Positions 1-8,260 of a DNA stretch of 64,000 nt are shown in pieces. Origin of the DNA: Streptomyces cirratus. Its GTDB lineage: Bacteria; Actinomycetota; Actinomycetes; Streptomycetales; Streptomycetaceae. A model generated the notes under the pieces. That model saw only the letters and a list, made by a program, of their open reading frames with translations. It was not told where the DNA came from and did no database searches. Within the stretch, counting starts at the first letter, position 1. Every line of letters starts with the position of its first letter. The stretch is from the NCBI RefSeq assembly GCF_014650775.1, contig NZ_BMVP01000002.1, forward strand, positions 310,001 to 374,000, written 5' to 3'. Made by a program: the position numbers and the translations under genes.

Positions 1-957
1 CGCGAGGTCGGGCTTGTACGTGACCCCGAGCAGCAGGACGCGGGCGCCCCGGGCGGATTTGCCGTGCTCGTTCAGCAGGGTGGCGGAGCGCTGGATGACG
101 TACTGCGGCATCCGGGTGTTGATCTCCTGCGCCAGGCCCACCATGCGCAGCGGGTGACCCGGGGTGCGGGTGGTGTGAGGGAGGTACGTGGGGTCCAGGG
201 GGATGCCGTGGCCGCCGACGCCGGGGCCGGGGCGGAACGCCTGGAACCCGTACGGCTTCGTCTCGGCGCAGCGGATCACGTCCCAGAGGTCGACGCCGAT
301 GTCGTGGCACAGGACCGCCATCTCGTTCATGAGGGCGATGTTGACGTGCCGGTAGTTGGTCTCCAGCAGCTGTACGGTCTCCGCTTCGCGCAGACCCCGG
401 GCGCGGACCACCTTCTCGGTGATGCGGGCGTAGAAGGCGTGCGCCGACTCGGTGCAGGCGGGGGTGAGGCCGCCGATGACCTTGGGGGTGTTGGCGATGC
501 CGTGGGTGCGGTTGCCGGGGTCGAGGCGGCTGGGGGAGTAGGCCAGGTGGAAGTCCCGGCCGGCGCGCAGGCCGGAGCCGGCTTCGAGGATCGGGCGCAG
601 GTAGTCCTCGGTGACGCCGGGGTGGGCCGCGGATTCGAGGATGACGGTGGTGTGGGGGCGGAGCCGGGCGGCGAGCGTGTCGCCGGCCTCGCCGATGGCG
701 GAGAGGTCGAGTGCCCGGTCGGCGCCGAGCTGGGTGGGGGCGCAGATGACGGCGGTGCGGACCCGGCCGAGCTCGGCGGGGTTGGTGGTGATCCGGAAGC
801 CGGCCGCCGACATGCGGCGGATTTCGGCGGCGGTGAGGCTGCTGTCCGTGGCCGGACCGCTGTCGTAGCCGACTGTTTCGATTCCGGCGGCGACGGCCGC
901 CTGGGCGAGGGGGAGGCCGAGGTGGCCGAGTCCGATGACGGCGAGATCTGCGGGCAT
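1..957 (-). CDS. Nucleotide-sugar dehydrogenase-like protein, 3' end outside window
   Basis: Reading from ATG 957 toward base 1, 319 codons are visible. The N-terminus is a Rossmann segment (VIGLGHLGLPLA, residues 7-18), followed by the region typical of UDP-glucose/UDP-ManNAc 6-dehydrogenases, including a YSPSRLDPGN-like stretch and NIALMNEMA. These enzymes oxidise the sugar C6 alcohol to the acid with two NAD+. The signature that normally reads GGHCIP reads GGHGIP here, so the catalytic Cys is Gly, and the segment normally KLLENTYR reads QLLETNYR. The protein may therefore be inactive, or a binding protein, despite the fold. It is divergent from glpD across a 295-bp intergenic region. Family assignment is firm; activity is doubtful. 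The C-terminal domain is not visible. Confidence 0.8.
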   Translation of the reverse strand, partial: MPADLAVIGLGHLGLPLAQAAVAAGIETVGYDSGPATDSSLTAAEIRRMSAAGFRITTNPAELGRVRTAVICAPTQLGADRALDLSAIGEAGDTLAARLRPHTTVILESAAHPGVTEDYLRPILEAGSGLRAGRDFHLAYSPSRLDPGNRTHGIANTPKVIGGLTPACTESAHAFYARITEKVVRARGLREAETVQLLETNYRHVNIALMNEMAVLCHDIGVDLWDVIRCAETKPYGFQAFRPGPGVGGHGIPLDPTYLPHTTRTPGHPLRMVGLAQEINTRMPQYVIQRSATLLNEHGKSARGARVLLLGVTYKPDLA

Positions 958-1042
958 GGGGGTAGCCGTCCCTTCCCTTCCCTTACATGAGCGGGCTGGG
1001 CGCGCAAGCCCTGTGGATGAGGTGGATGATCGAGGCCGGCGC

Positions 1043-1080
1043 AATGTCAGACTAGGCATATATATGACAGAAATGTCGCA
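1043..1080. promoter_or_regulatory. AT-rich divergent promoter/operator region with dyads
   Basis: This is an AT-rich island in a GC-rich background between the divergent dehydrogenase-like gene and glpD. It contains the perfect palindrome CATATATATG (1057-1066), TGTCA (1045-1049) facing TGACA (1065-1069), and GACA-GAAA-TGTC (1066-1077). A -10 element for either strand could lie here. No regulator is identified; the function is inferred from position and composition. Confidence 0.4.
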
Positions 1081-1165
1081 TTCCGGGGGGATGGCTACCG
1101 TTGTGTTGTCCACAGGCGGTGGCCGAGTCGGGAGCGGCCGGTGAGAATCGAGGACGGGGAGTGGT

Positions 1166-1241
1166 GCGGGTTCGCCCGCAGCAGGCGGGTACGCCCGCAT
1201 CGAGCGGGTTCGCCCGCAGCAGGCGGGTTCGCCCGCACAAC
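1166..1241 (+). repeat. Four 19-bp tandem hairpin repeats upstream of glpD
   Basis: Four units begin at 1166, 1185, 1204 and 1223, exactly 19 bp apart. Each has GCGGG, a 4-nt loop and CCCGC; the loop is TTCG in units 1, 3 and 4 and TACG in unit 2. Spacers are AGCAG, ATCGA, AGCAG and ACAAC. The array ends against the GGGAGG ribosome-binding site of glpD, so it would lie in the 5' UTR if transcription starts upstream. It could form four consecutive RNA hairpins or act as a DNA operator array. Confidence 0.75.
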
Positions 1242-1252
1242 GGGAGGCAGCC

Positions 1253-2959
1253 GTGAGGACAGCGACACTGGGACCGGCGCAACGCGCCGAGGCGCTCGCC
1301 GCAATGGCCGAACGCGAACTGGACGTGCTGGTGGTCGGCGCGGGCGTGGTCGGCGCCGGAACCGCGCTCGACGCCGTCACCAGAGGCCTGTCGACCGGCC
1401 TGGTGGAGGCCAGGGACTGGGCGTCGGGCACGTCGAGCAGGTCGAGCAAGCTGATCCACGGCGGCCTCAGGTACCTGGAGATGCTCGACTTCGCACTCGT
1501 GCGCGAGGCGCTGAAAGAGCGCGGCCTGCTGCTGGAGCGGCTGGCCCCGCACCTGGTCAAGCCCGTGCCGTTCCTCTACCCGCTCCAGCACAAGGCCTGG
1601 GAGCGGATCTACGCGGGCTCGGGCGTGGCCCTCTACGACGCGATGTCGGTCTCCAGCGGGCACGGGCGGGGCCTGCCGACCCACCGGCACCTCTCGCGCA
1701 AGCGCGCGCTGCGGATCGCGCCCGCGCTGCGCAAGGACGCGCTGGTCGGGGCCCTGCAGTACTACGACGCCCAGATGGACGACGCCCGGTACGTGACCAC
1801 GCTGGTGCGGACGGCCGCGGTGTACGGGGCGCACTGCGCCAACCGGGCGAGGGTGATCGGCTTCCTGCGCGAGGGCGAACGGGTGGTCGGGGCGCGGGTG
1901 CGGGACGTCGAGGGCGGCGGCGAGTACGAGATCCGCGCCAAGCAGATCGTGAACGCCACCGGGGTGTGGACGGACGACACACAGGCGCTGATCGGGGAGC
2001 GCGGGCAGTTCCACGTCCGGGCGTCGAAGGGCATCCATCTGGTCGTACCGAAGGACCGGATCAACTCGTCCACGGGGCTGATCCTGCGGACCGAGAAGTC
2101 CGTGCTGTTCGTCATTCCGTGGGGCAGGCACTGGATCGTGGGCACCACGGACACCGACTGGGACCTCGACAAGGCGCATCCGGCGGCGTCGAGCGCCGAC
2201 ATCGACTACCTGCTGGAGCACGTGAACTCGGTGCTGGCGGTGCCGCTGACGCGGGACGACGTCGAGGGCGTGTACGCCGGGCTGCGGCCGCTGCTGGCGG
2301 GCGAGTCGGACGCGACGAGCAAGCTCTCGCGCGAGCACACGGTCGCGCACCCCGTGCCGGGGCTGGTGGTGGTCGCGGGAGGCAAGTACACGACGTACCG
2401 GGTCATGGCCAAGGACGCGGTGGACGAAGCGGTGCACGGGCTGGACCAGCGGGTGGCCGACTGCGTGACGGAGGACGTCCCGCTGGTCGGGGCGGAGGGG
2501 TACCGGGCGCTGTGGAACGGGCGCGCGCGGATCGCGGGCCGGACGGGTCTGCATGTGGTGCGGGTGGAGCACCTGTTGAACCGGTACGGGGCCCTGACGG
2601 AGGAACTGCTCGACCTGATCGCAACCGATCCGGGGTTGGGGGAGCCGTTGTCGGGTGCGGACGACTATCTGCGGGCAGAAGTGGTGTACGCCGCGTCGCA
2701 CGAGGGCGCGCGGCACCTGGACGACGTACTGACGCGGCGGACGCGGATCTCGATCGAGACGTTCGACCGTGGGACGCGATCGGCGCGGGAGTGTGCGGAG
2801 TTGATGGCTCCGGTTCTGGGGTGGGACAAGCAGCAGATCGAGAAGGAGGTCGAGCACTACGAGAAGCGGGTGGAGGCCGAGCGGGAATCGCAGCGCCAGC
2901 CGGACGACCAGACGGCGGACGCGGCGCGGCTGGGGGCGCCCGACATCGTTCCGTTGTAA
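1253..2959 (+). CDS. glpD: Aerobic glycerol-3-phosphate dehydrogenase
   Basis: FAD-dependent oxidation of sn-glycerol 3-phosphate to dihydroxyacetone phosphate at the membrane, linking glycerol and phospholipid turnover to glycolysis and the quinone pool. The 568-residue protein has the dinucleotide fold near the N-terminus (VVGAGVVGAGTA, residues 27-38), the family segment SRSSKLIHGGLRYLE around residue 63, and the expected long C-terminal domain with PVLGWD near residue 520. The GTG start at 1253 is supported by GGGAGG 6-10 bases upstream. A 19-bp hairpin array occupies the sequence just before the ribosome-binding site and probably matters for expression. The gene is monocistronic or leads into the kinase genes 150 bp downstream. 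Length and motifs are normal for GlpD. Confidence 0.95.
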   Translation: MRTATLGPAQRAEALAAMAERELDVLVVGAGVVGAGTALDAVTRGLSTGLVEARDWASGTSSRSSKLIHGGLRYLEMLDFALVREALKERGLLLERLAPHLVKPVPFLYPLQHKAWERIYAGSGVALYDAMSVSSGHGRGLPTHRHLSRKRALRIAPALRKDALVGALQYYDAQMDDARYVTTLVRTAAVYGAHCANRARVIGFLREGERVVGARVRDVEGGGEYEIRAKQIVNATGVWTDDTQALIGERGQFHVRASKGIHLVVPKDRINSSTGLILRTEKSVLFVIPWGRHWIVGTTDTDWDLDKAHPAASSADIDYLLEHVNSVLAVPLTRDDVEGVYAGLRPLLAGESDATSKLSREHTVAHPVPGLVVVAGGKYTTYRVMAKDAVDEAVHGLDQRVADCVTEDVPLVGAEGYRALWNGRARIAGRTGLHVVRVEHLLNRYGALTEELLDLIATDPGLGEPLSGADDYLRAEVVYAASHEGARHLDDVLTRRTRISIETFDRGTRSARECAELMAPVLGWDKQQIEKEVEHYEKRVEAERESQRQPDDQTADAARLGAPDIVPL

Positions 2960-3108
2960 CTCCGGGATCCGGGAGGGGGAACCGCGGACCCGGGGCGTCC
3001 GTCCGTTGCGGAGTGAGCAACAATGAGGGTTCTGCCGGGGCGGTTTACCGTGCCCCCCGGCGGCTGCCGGGGCAGCCGGGGCAGGCTGCACGAACGCAGA
3101 GGGGACGC

Positions 3109-5613
3109 ATGTCGAAGCCGGATCACACCGAATCGCCTGCCGGTGTCGCTGGCGCTGGCGCCGCGAAGCCGGCCCGGGGTAGGGCGGGGTCCGAGCACGC
3201 CGACGCGGATCCCGCTGCCGCGGCGAAGCCGGACTCGGCAGCGGGTCGGCCCGCGCCCGGGCCGAAGGCCCCGAAGCCGCGGGCCGCGGGCGCGGACCCG
3301 AACGAGACGACCCCGGTGGCGGGGAAGCCCGTGCCGGTGGAGTCGGCTGACGCGGAGTCGGTGGATGCCGAGCCCGCGCAGGCGACCCCTGCGGACGCTC
3401 CGGTCGGTGCGGCGAAGCCGCAGGGCGCCGGGGGTGCTGCCGAGGCGGACCTGCACAAGGCGGCGCCGGGGGCGGGGAAGCGCGTGCCGGTGGAGTCGGC
3501 TGACGCCGAGTCGGCGGGTGCCGAGGCCGTGCAGGACGGTGCGGCGAAGCCGCGGGGGGCTGGGGGCGCTGCCAAGGCGGACCTGAACAAGTCGACCCCC
3601 GTCGTGGGTAAGCCCGCGCCCGGGAAGTCCGCTGACGCCGCGCAGGGTGCGCCTGCGGACGGTGCGGCGAAAGCGCGGGACAAGGCGGAGCCCGCGGCTG
3701 CGGCCGGGAAGGAGGTCGGGGACCGGGGACGGTTGCTGGCCGGGCGGTACCGGTTGGGGGCCGTGCTCGGGAAGGGCGGGATGGGGACCGTGTGGCGTGC
3801 CGAGGACGAGGTCCTCGGGCGGACGGTCGCCGTCAAGGAACTCCGCTTCGGCAACGGCGTCGACGAGGACGAGAAGCGCCGCCTCATCACCCGTACCCTC
3901 CGCGAGGCCAAAGCCATCGCCCGCATCCGCAGCGGCGGCGCCGTCACCGTCTACGACGTCGTGGACGAGGACGCCCGGCCGTGGATCGTCATGGAGCTCA
4001 TCGAAGGGCCCTCGCTCGCGGAGTTCATACGCGAGCACGGCACCCTGACCCCGCGTCGCGCCGCCGAGGTCGGACTCGCCGTGCTCGACGTGCTGCGCGC
4101 CGCCCACCGCCAGGGCATCCTGCACCGCGACGTGAAGCCGTCCAACGTGCTCATGGCCGCCAACGGCCGCGTCGTGCTCACGGACTTCGGCATCGCCCAG
4201 GTCGAGGGCGACCCGTCCATCACCTCCACCGGCATGCTCGTCGGCGCCCCTTCCTACATCTCCCCCGAGCGCGCACGCGGCTACAAGCCCGGGCCGCCCG
4301 CCGACATGTGGTCGCTCGGCGGGCTGCTGTACGCCTCCGTCGAGGGAGTGCCCCCGTACGACAAGGGCTCCGCGCTCGCCACCCTCACCGCCGTGATGAC
4401 CGAGCAGGTGGACCCGCCGAAGAACGCCGGGCCGCTGACCGAGGTGATCTACGGACTGCTGGCCAAGGACCCCGCCCAGCGGCTCGACGACGCGCGGGCA
4501 CGGGCCATGCTCACCGCCGTCATCGACGCCCCGGAACCGGAGCCCGTCGCGGAGGTGCTGCCCCCGGCCGTCGAGCAGACGCGCGCCATATCCCTCGCCG
4601 ACACCAAGGCCGCGCTGGACAAGGCGGAGAAGGCGGAGAAGGCCGAGAAGGCCGAGAAGGCGGAGAAGAAGGAACGCGAGCGGGAGCGGCGGGAGCGGGC
4701 CCGCGCCGCGCTGGGGTCCGCCCGCAAGGCAGCAGCCGCCGCGAAGGCAGCGGCCGCCGCCGCCGCGGCCGCCGCGGCGCCGCCCGCGCGGCCCGCGAAG
4801 GCCGTGGCGCCGCTGACGGATGTGATGCCGCGCCGCACCATAGCCCTGGCGATAGCCGGGCTGGTGGTGGTGCTTGCGCTGGTCGGTTCCCTGATCGCCT
4901 ACGCGTTCAGCGGTGACGACACGGCCGCGCACAAGAACGAGGGCAAGGGCGGCCCGCAGCCGTCGGCATCCAGGACCCCGTCGCCCCACGGGTCCTCGAA
5001 CGGTTCCCCGGCCGCCAATTCGGCCCCGCCGCCCACTCCGACCCCGACTCCCAATACCAGTGCTTCCGGACAGGGGCAGGGACAGGGCCAGGGGCAAGGG
5101 CAGGGCCAGGGGCAGGGTCAGGGGACGCCCCCCGGATCGCCGGGCGGCGGGGGACTCCCGGCCGGATACGCCCAGGTGACGGACGTCCGGTTCCACTTCT
5201 CCATGGCCATGCCGGACGGCTTCCACCAGACCGGCATCGCCGGCGAGAACTCCGGTGTCATCTACAGCCGCGACGGCGGCTTCCCGCGCGTCCAGGTCGA
5301 CTTCACCAACAGCCCCGGCACGGACGCCCGCGCCGCCTGGGTCGAGATGGCCTCGGGCGTCAAGTCCAGCAGCAAGGGCTACCGCATGCTGCGCCTCGAA
5401 ACCGTCGACTACCGCGGCTACCCGACCGTCGCCGACTACGAGTTCGAACGCGAGCAGCAGGGCACCCGGGTCCGGGTGCTCGACCGGGGGTTCAGGGCCG
5501 ACGCCAACCACGGCTTCGCCATCATGATCAGCTGCGCCGCGGACCAGTGGGACGGGCCGGAGTGCACCCAGCTGCGCAACGCGGCGTTCCAGACCTTCCA
5601 GCCCCTGGGCTGA
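3109..5613 (+). CDS. Transmembrane Ser/Thr protein kinase with Ala/Pro-rich N-terminal extension
   Basis: A Hanks-type kinase of 834 residues. The first ~205 residues are a low-complexity Ala/Lys/Pro/Asp segment with internal repeats (GAAKP, GKPVPVESADAES). The kinase domain spans about 211-465: Gly loop LGKGGMG, Lys243 in VAVKEL, HRDVKPSN (Asp341), DFG (Asp359) and the APSYISPERA activation segment, all intact. A KAEKAEK charged repeat lies near 505-520, a single transmembrane helix near 578-602, then a Ser/Pro linker with a GQ repeat (about 656-670) and an extracytoplasmic domain from about 690 (FHFSMAMPDGF). ATG 3109 was chosen for its GGGGA ribosome-binding site; an open frame continues upstream inside glpD but is a shadow. 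The ectodomain is shared with the two downstream genes and with the gene at 58731. It probably senses an envelope signal. Confidence 0.9.
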   Translation: MSKPDHTESPAGVAGAGAAKPARGRAGSEHADADPAAAAKPDSAAGRPAPGPKAPKPRAAGADPNETTPVAGKPVPVESADAESVDAEPAQATPADAPVGAAKPQGAGGAAEADLHKAAPGAGKRVPVESADAESAGAEAVQDGAAKPRGAGGAAKADLNKSTPVVGKPAPGKSADAAQGAPADGAAKARDKAEPAAAAGKEVGDRGRLLAGRYRLGAVLGKGGMGTVWRAEDEVLGRTVAVKELRFGNGVDEDEKRRLITRTLREAKAIARIRSGGAVTVYDVVDEDARPWIVMELIEGPSLAEFIREHGTLTPRRAAEVGLAVLDVLRAAHRQGILHRDVKPSNVLMAANGRVVLTDFGIAQVEGDPSITSTGMLVGAPSYISPERARGYKPGPPADMWSLGGLLYASVEGVPPYDKGSALATLTAVMTEQVDPPKNAGPLTEVIYGLLAKDPAQRLDDARARAMLTAVIDAPEPEPVAEVLPPAVEQTRAISLADTKAALDKAEKAEKAEKAEKAEKKERERERRERARAALGSARKAAAAAKAAAAAAAAAAAPPARPAKAVAPLTDVMPRRTIALAIAGLVVVLALVGSLIAYAFSGDDTAAHKNEGKGGPQPSASRTPSPHGSSNGSPAANSAPPPTPTPTPNTSASGQGQGQGQGQGQGQGQGQGTPPGSPGGGGLPAGYAQVTDVRFHFSMAMPDGFHQTGIAGENSGVIYSRDGGFPRVQVDFTNSPGTDARAAWVEMASGVKSSSKGYRMLRLETVDYRGYPTVADYEFEREQQGTRVRVLDRGFRADANHGFAIMISCAADQWDGPECTQLRNAAFQTFQPLG

Positions 5614-5729
5614 GCCCGGTGGTCCCCCGGCGGGGGCGGGCCTCTTCAGGCCCGGGACGCGGGCGCCTCGGGCGACGTATCGTGTCCACGGGTACCAAAG
5701 GGGCCCGGCGCGCACTCGGGGGAGGCGGA

Positions 5730-8135
5730 GTGGAGGACTACGCGGGGCGGATCCTGGCCGACCGCTACCGTCTGCCGCTGCCGCCGTCGGACGAGTACGA
5801 GCTGGTCGAGACGCGGGCCTTCGACACGCGCAGCGGACAGGAAGTCCTGGTCCGGCAGGTGCCGTTGCCGGAGGTCGTGGACGCGGAACTGCTCGACGGG
5901 ACGCGCGGGCCGGTGAACGGACGGCGCGCTCCGGGGGAACTCCCCGCGGTGCGCCGCGCGATCGCCGCGGCCCAGGCGGCGGCTTCGGTGCCGGACCATC
6001 CGCGGCTGGACCAGGTCTTCGACGTGTTCGCGGAGGACGGGTCGCTGTGGATAGTGAGCGAGCTGGTCCCGGCGAGGCCGCTGGCCGCGCTGATCGCCGA
6101 TGAGCCGCTGAGCCCCTACCGGGCGGCGGAGGTGGCCTCCGACGTGCTGACCGCGTTGCGGGTGCTGCACGCCCACGGCTGGACCCACCGGAACATCACG
6201 GTCCGGACCGTGTTGATATGCGAGGACGGGCGGGTCGTCCTGACGGGTCTGGCGGCGGGCGCCGCCGAAGAGGCCCTGTGCGGGTACGACCCGGTCCCGG
6301 AGGATCCCGGCGGCGGCGGCACGGAGTGGGAGGCCCCGGCCGGCGGTGAGCGCGCCGACGAGCCGTACGCCCCCGCCCCCGCCCCCGCCCCCGTCCCCGT
6401 CCCCGAGGGCGGGACCGAGCCCTACGCGCCCGTCTACGCACCGCTGGTGGCGCCGGGGTACGACACCGGACCGCGGTACTCCGACCACGTCCGCCCCGAC
6501 GCCCGTACCCAGGCGCCCCAGAACGGGGCCGACCGGGAGGCCGCCGCGCGCGCCGGGACCATCGCCGCCTACCGGGCCGGGGCGCGGGCCGCCGCCGCCC
6601 GGGTCATCGAGGAACGCCGGGCCGCGGGCCTGCCGGAAGCCGTGCCGGAAGCCCTGCCCGAAGCCCTCCCCGATGGGTCGAACCTGCCGCAGGGGTACTC
6701 GTACCCGTACGGCGGCCCGGACACCGCCGCCGCGTCCTGGCACGGCGCCACTCCCCGCGCGACCGCGCCCCGGCCGGGACCCGCCGAGCTGCCCCCGGCC
6801 CGGCCCGCGGCGCTGCCCGCGCAGCTCGCCCTGCCCCAGGGCTACCGCCAGGCCGACGCCCCCGACGTCGACGGCCCCGACACCCACCCCGGCCCCGACA
6901 CCCGGCCGGCCCCGCAGACCGCCGCCGCCGCCCCCGGCTGGGCCGGGGGCGGCCCCCGCACCGGCCTCGACGCCGAGCGCGCGCGGCAGACCCGGATGGC
7001 CGTCGTGGGGGCCGTCACCGAACGGTGGGCGCCCGAACAGGCCGGCCCCGTGCACGGCCACTGGCAGCTGGCCCCGCCCGTAGGCCCGGCCACCGACCTG
7101 TGGGCGCTCGGCGCGCTGCTGTACCGCGCCGTGCAGGGCCACGCCCCGTACCCCGAGGACAGCGTCGGCGAGCTGGTCGAGATGGTGTGCGCGGAGCCGC
7201 CCGCCTTCGCCGAGGAGTGCGGCCCGCTGCGCCCGGTCGTGGAGTCGCTGCTGCGCCAGGACCCGACCGAGCGGCCCGACTTCGAGGAACTCCGCGGCTG
7301 GCTGCGCTCGCTGGTCCGCTCCGCGCCCGAACCGGACGCCGGCTTCGGGATGCCGGCGATGGCGGAGCCCGACCCGGCACGGCTGCCCGTCGTGCGCAGA
7401 CGCGGTGAGCTGCACGGCCGCCACCGCAGCGCGGACACCGCCCGCGCCCCGCGCTCGCTGGGGCGGACCCTGCTGGTCGGGATCCTCGCGGTCCTCGCCG
7501 CGGCGGTGGCGTACGCGGTGCTGTTCATGCCCCGCTCGGCCGGCCCGGAGACGGAGGAGCCCCCGCAGGCCGCCACGGGCGCGCCCGCGACGAGCGCCCC
7601 GGGCCGGACACCGCCCAAGGCGAGCGCCGGCACGCCCTCGGGCAGCCCCGAGTCCAAGCCGGCCCCGCAGACCGACGTCCCGGCACCGCCCGGGTACACG
7701 ACGCAGCAGGATCCCGAGCACTTCGCGATCGCCGTCCCCCAGGGCTGGGAGCGGCGCGGCATCAACGAGGCGGGTCAGGTCCGCTACACCGACGGCCAGT
7801 TCACGCTGACGGTCGTGCCGGGCCGGGACAAGGTGGAGGGCAGTCCCGACCCGGCGACGTACCAGAAGGACAAGGAGCCGGAACTGTCCCCGTACCGCTC
7901 CTCCACCTGGGCGAGCGGCGGTGACGTGAAGACCACCAAGGTCGGCAACCAGCTGCGCGCCACCGGCCGGTACACGTGGATCGACGGCACCGGCCGGTCC
8001 GTGGTCGCGCGCAACTTCGTCGTCGCGCTCGGCGGCAGCTACCACGTGGTGCTGGTGACCGGTCCGCAGGACGAAGAGGGCAAGGTGACCGAGGTCTTCG
8101 ACAAGGCCACGGCGAGTTACCGTACCGGCGGTTGA
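5730..8135 (+). CDS. Membrane pseudokinase of the Ser/Thr kinase family
   Basis: An 801-residue protein laid out like its neighbours but with a degenerate kinase domain. The Gly loop is absent, the lysine strand reads EVLVRQV (Lys to Arg), the catalytic loop reads HRN rather than HRD (His153-Asn155), and the DFG position reads TGL. A Pro/Ala-rich insertion of about 250 residues (roughly 190-440) replaces the activation segment, after which the C-lobe resumes (TDLWALGALLY near 453). A transmembrane helix follows (about 580-600), then the shared ectodomain (EHFAIAVPQGW from about 660). GTG 5730 follows GGGGAGG and is preferred over GTG 5682. It is most likely a regulatory partner of the active kinases on either side. 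Loss of four key motifs makes phosphotransfer very unlikely. Confidence 0.85.
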   Translation: MEDYAGRILADRYRLPLPPSDEYELVETRAFDTRSGQEVLVRQVPLPEVVDAELLDGTRGPVNGRRAPGELPAVRRAIAAAQAAASVPDHPRLDQVFDVFAEDGSLWIVSELVPARPLAALIADEPLSPYRAAEVASDVLTALRVLHAHGWTHRNITVRTVLICEDGRVVLTGLAAGAAEEALCGYDPVPEDPGGGGTEWEAPAGGERADEPYAPAPAPAPVPVPEGGTEPYAPVYAPLVAPGYDTGPRYSDHVRPDARTQAPQNGADREAAARAGTIAAYRAGARAAAARVIEERRAAGLPEAVPEALPEALPDGSNLPQGYSYPYGGPDTAAASWHGATPRATAPRPGPAELPPARPAALPAQLALPQGYRQADAPDVDGPDTHPGPDTRPAPQTAAAAPGWAGGGPRTGLDAERARQTRMAVVGAVTERWAPEQAGPVHGHWQLAPPVGPATDLWALGALLYRAVQGHAPYPEDSVGELVEMVCAEPPAFAEECGPLRPVVESLLRQDPTERPDFEELRGWLRSLVRSAPEPDAGFGMPAMAEPDPARLPVVRRRGELHGRHRSADTARAPRSLGRTLLVGILAVLAAAVAYAVLFMPRSAGPETEEPPQAATGAPATSAPGRTPPKASAGTPSGSPESKPAPQTDVPAPPGYTTQQDPEHFAIAVPQGWERRGINEAGQVRYTDGQFTLTVVPGRDKVEGSPDPATYQKDKEPELSPYRSSTWASGGDVKTTKVGNQLRATGRYTWIDGTGRSVVARNFVVALGGSYHVVLVTGPQDEEGKVTEVFDKATASYRTGG

Positions 8136-8260
8136 ACGCTGATTGACGGGTGGTCAGTACGGCGATTGCGTCACAGTGCTGTCTCACCGCCCCCGCGTGG
8201 TGGGAGCATCGGCCGGGTGCTCCGTAATCTGGCCCGAGGTGCACAGAGTGGCGGGGTTTC

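Noticed and set aside
1052..3091. Long open frame antisense to glpD
   Set aside because: Shadow of high third-position GC; composition is Arg/Pro/His-rich without domains. The same applies to antisense frames at 2857-5715, 5646-8045, 9631-13458 and 29040-31094.
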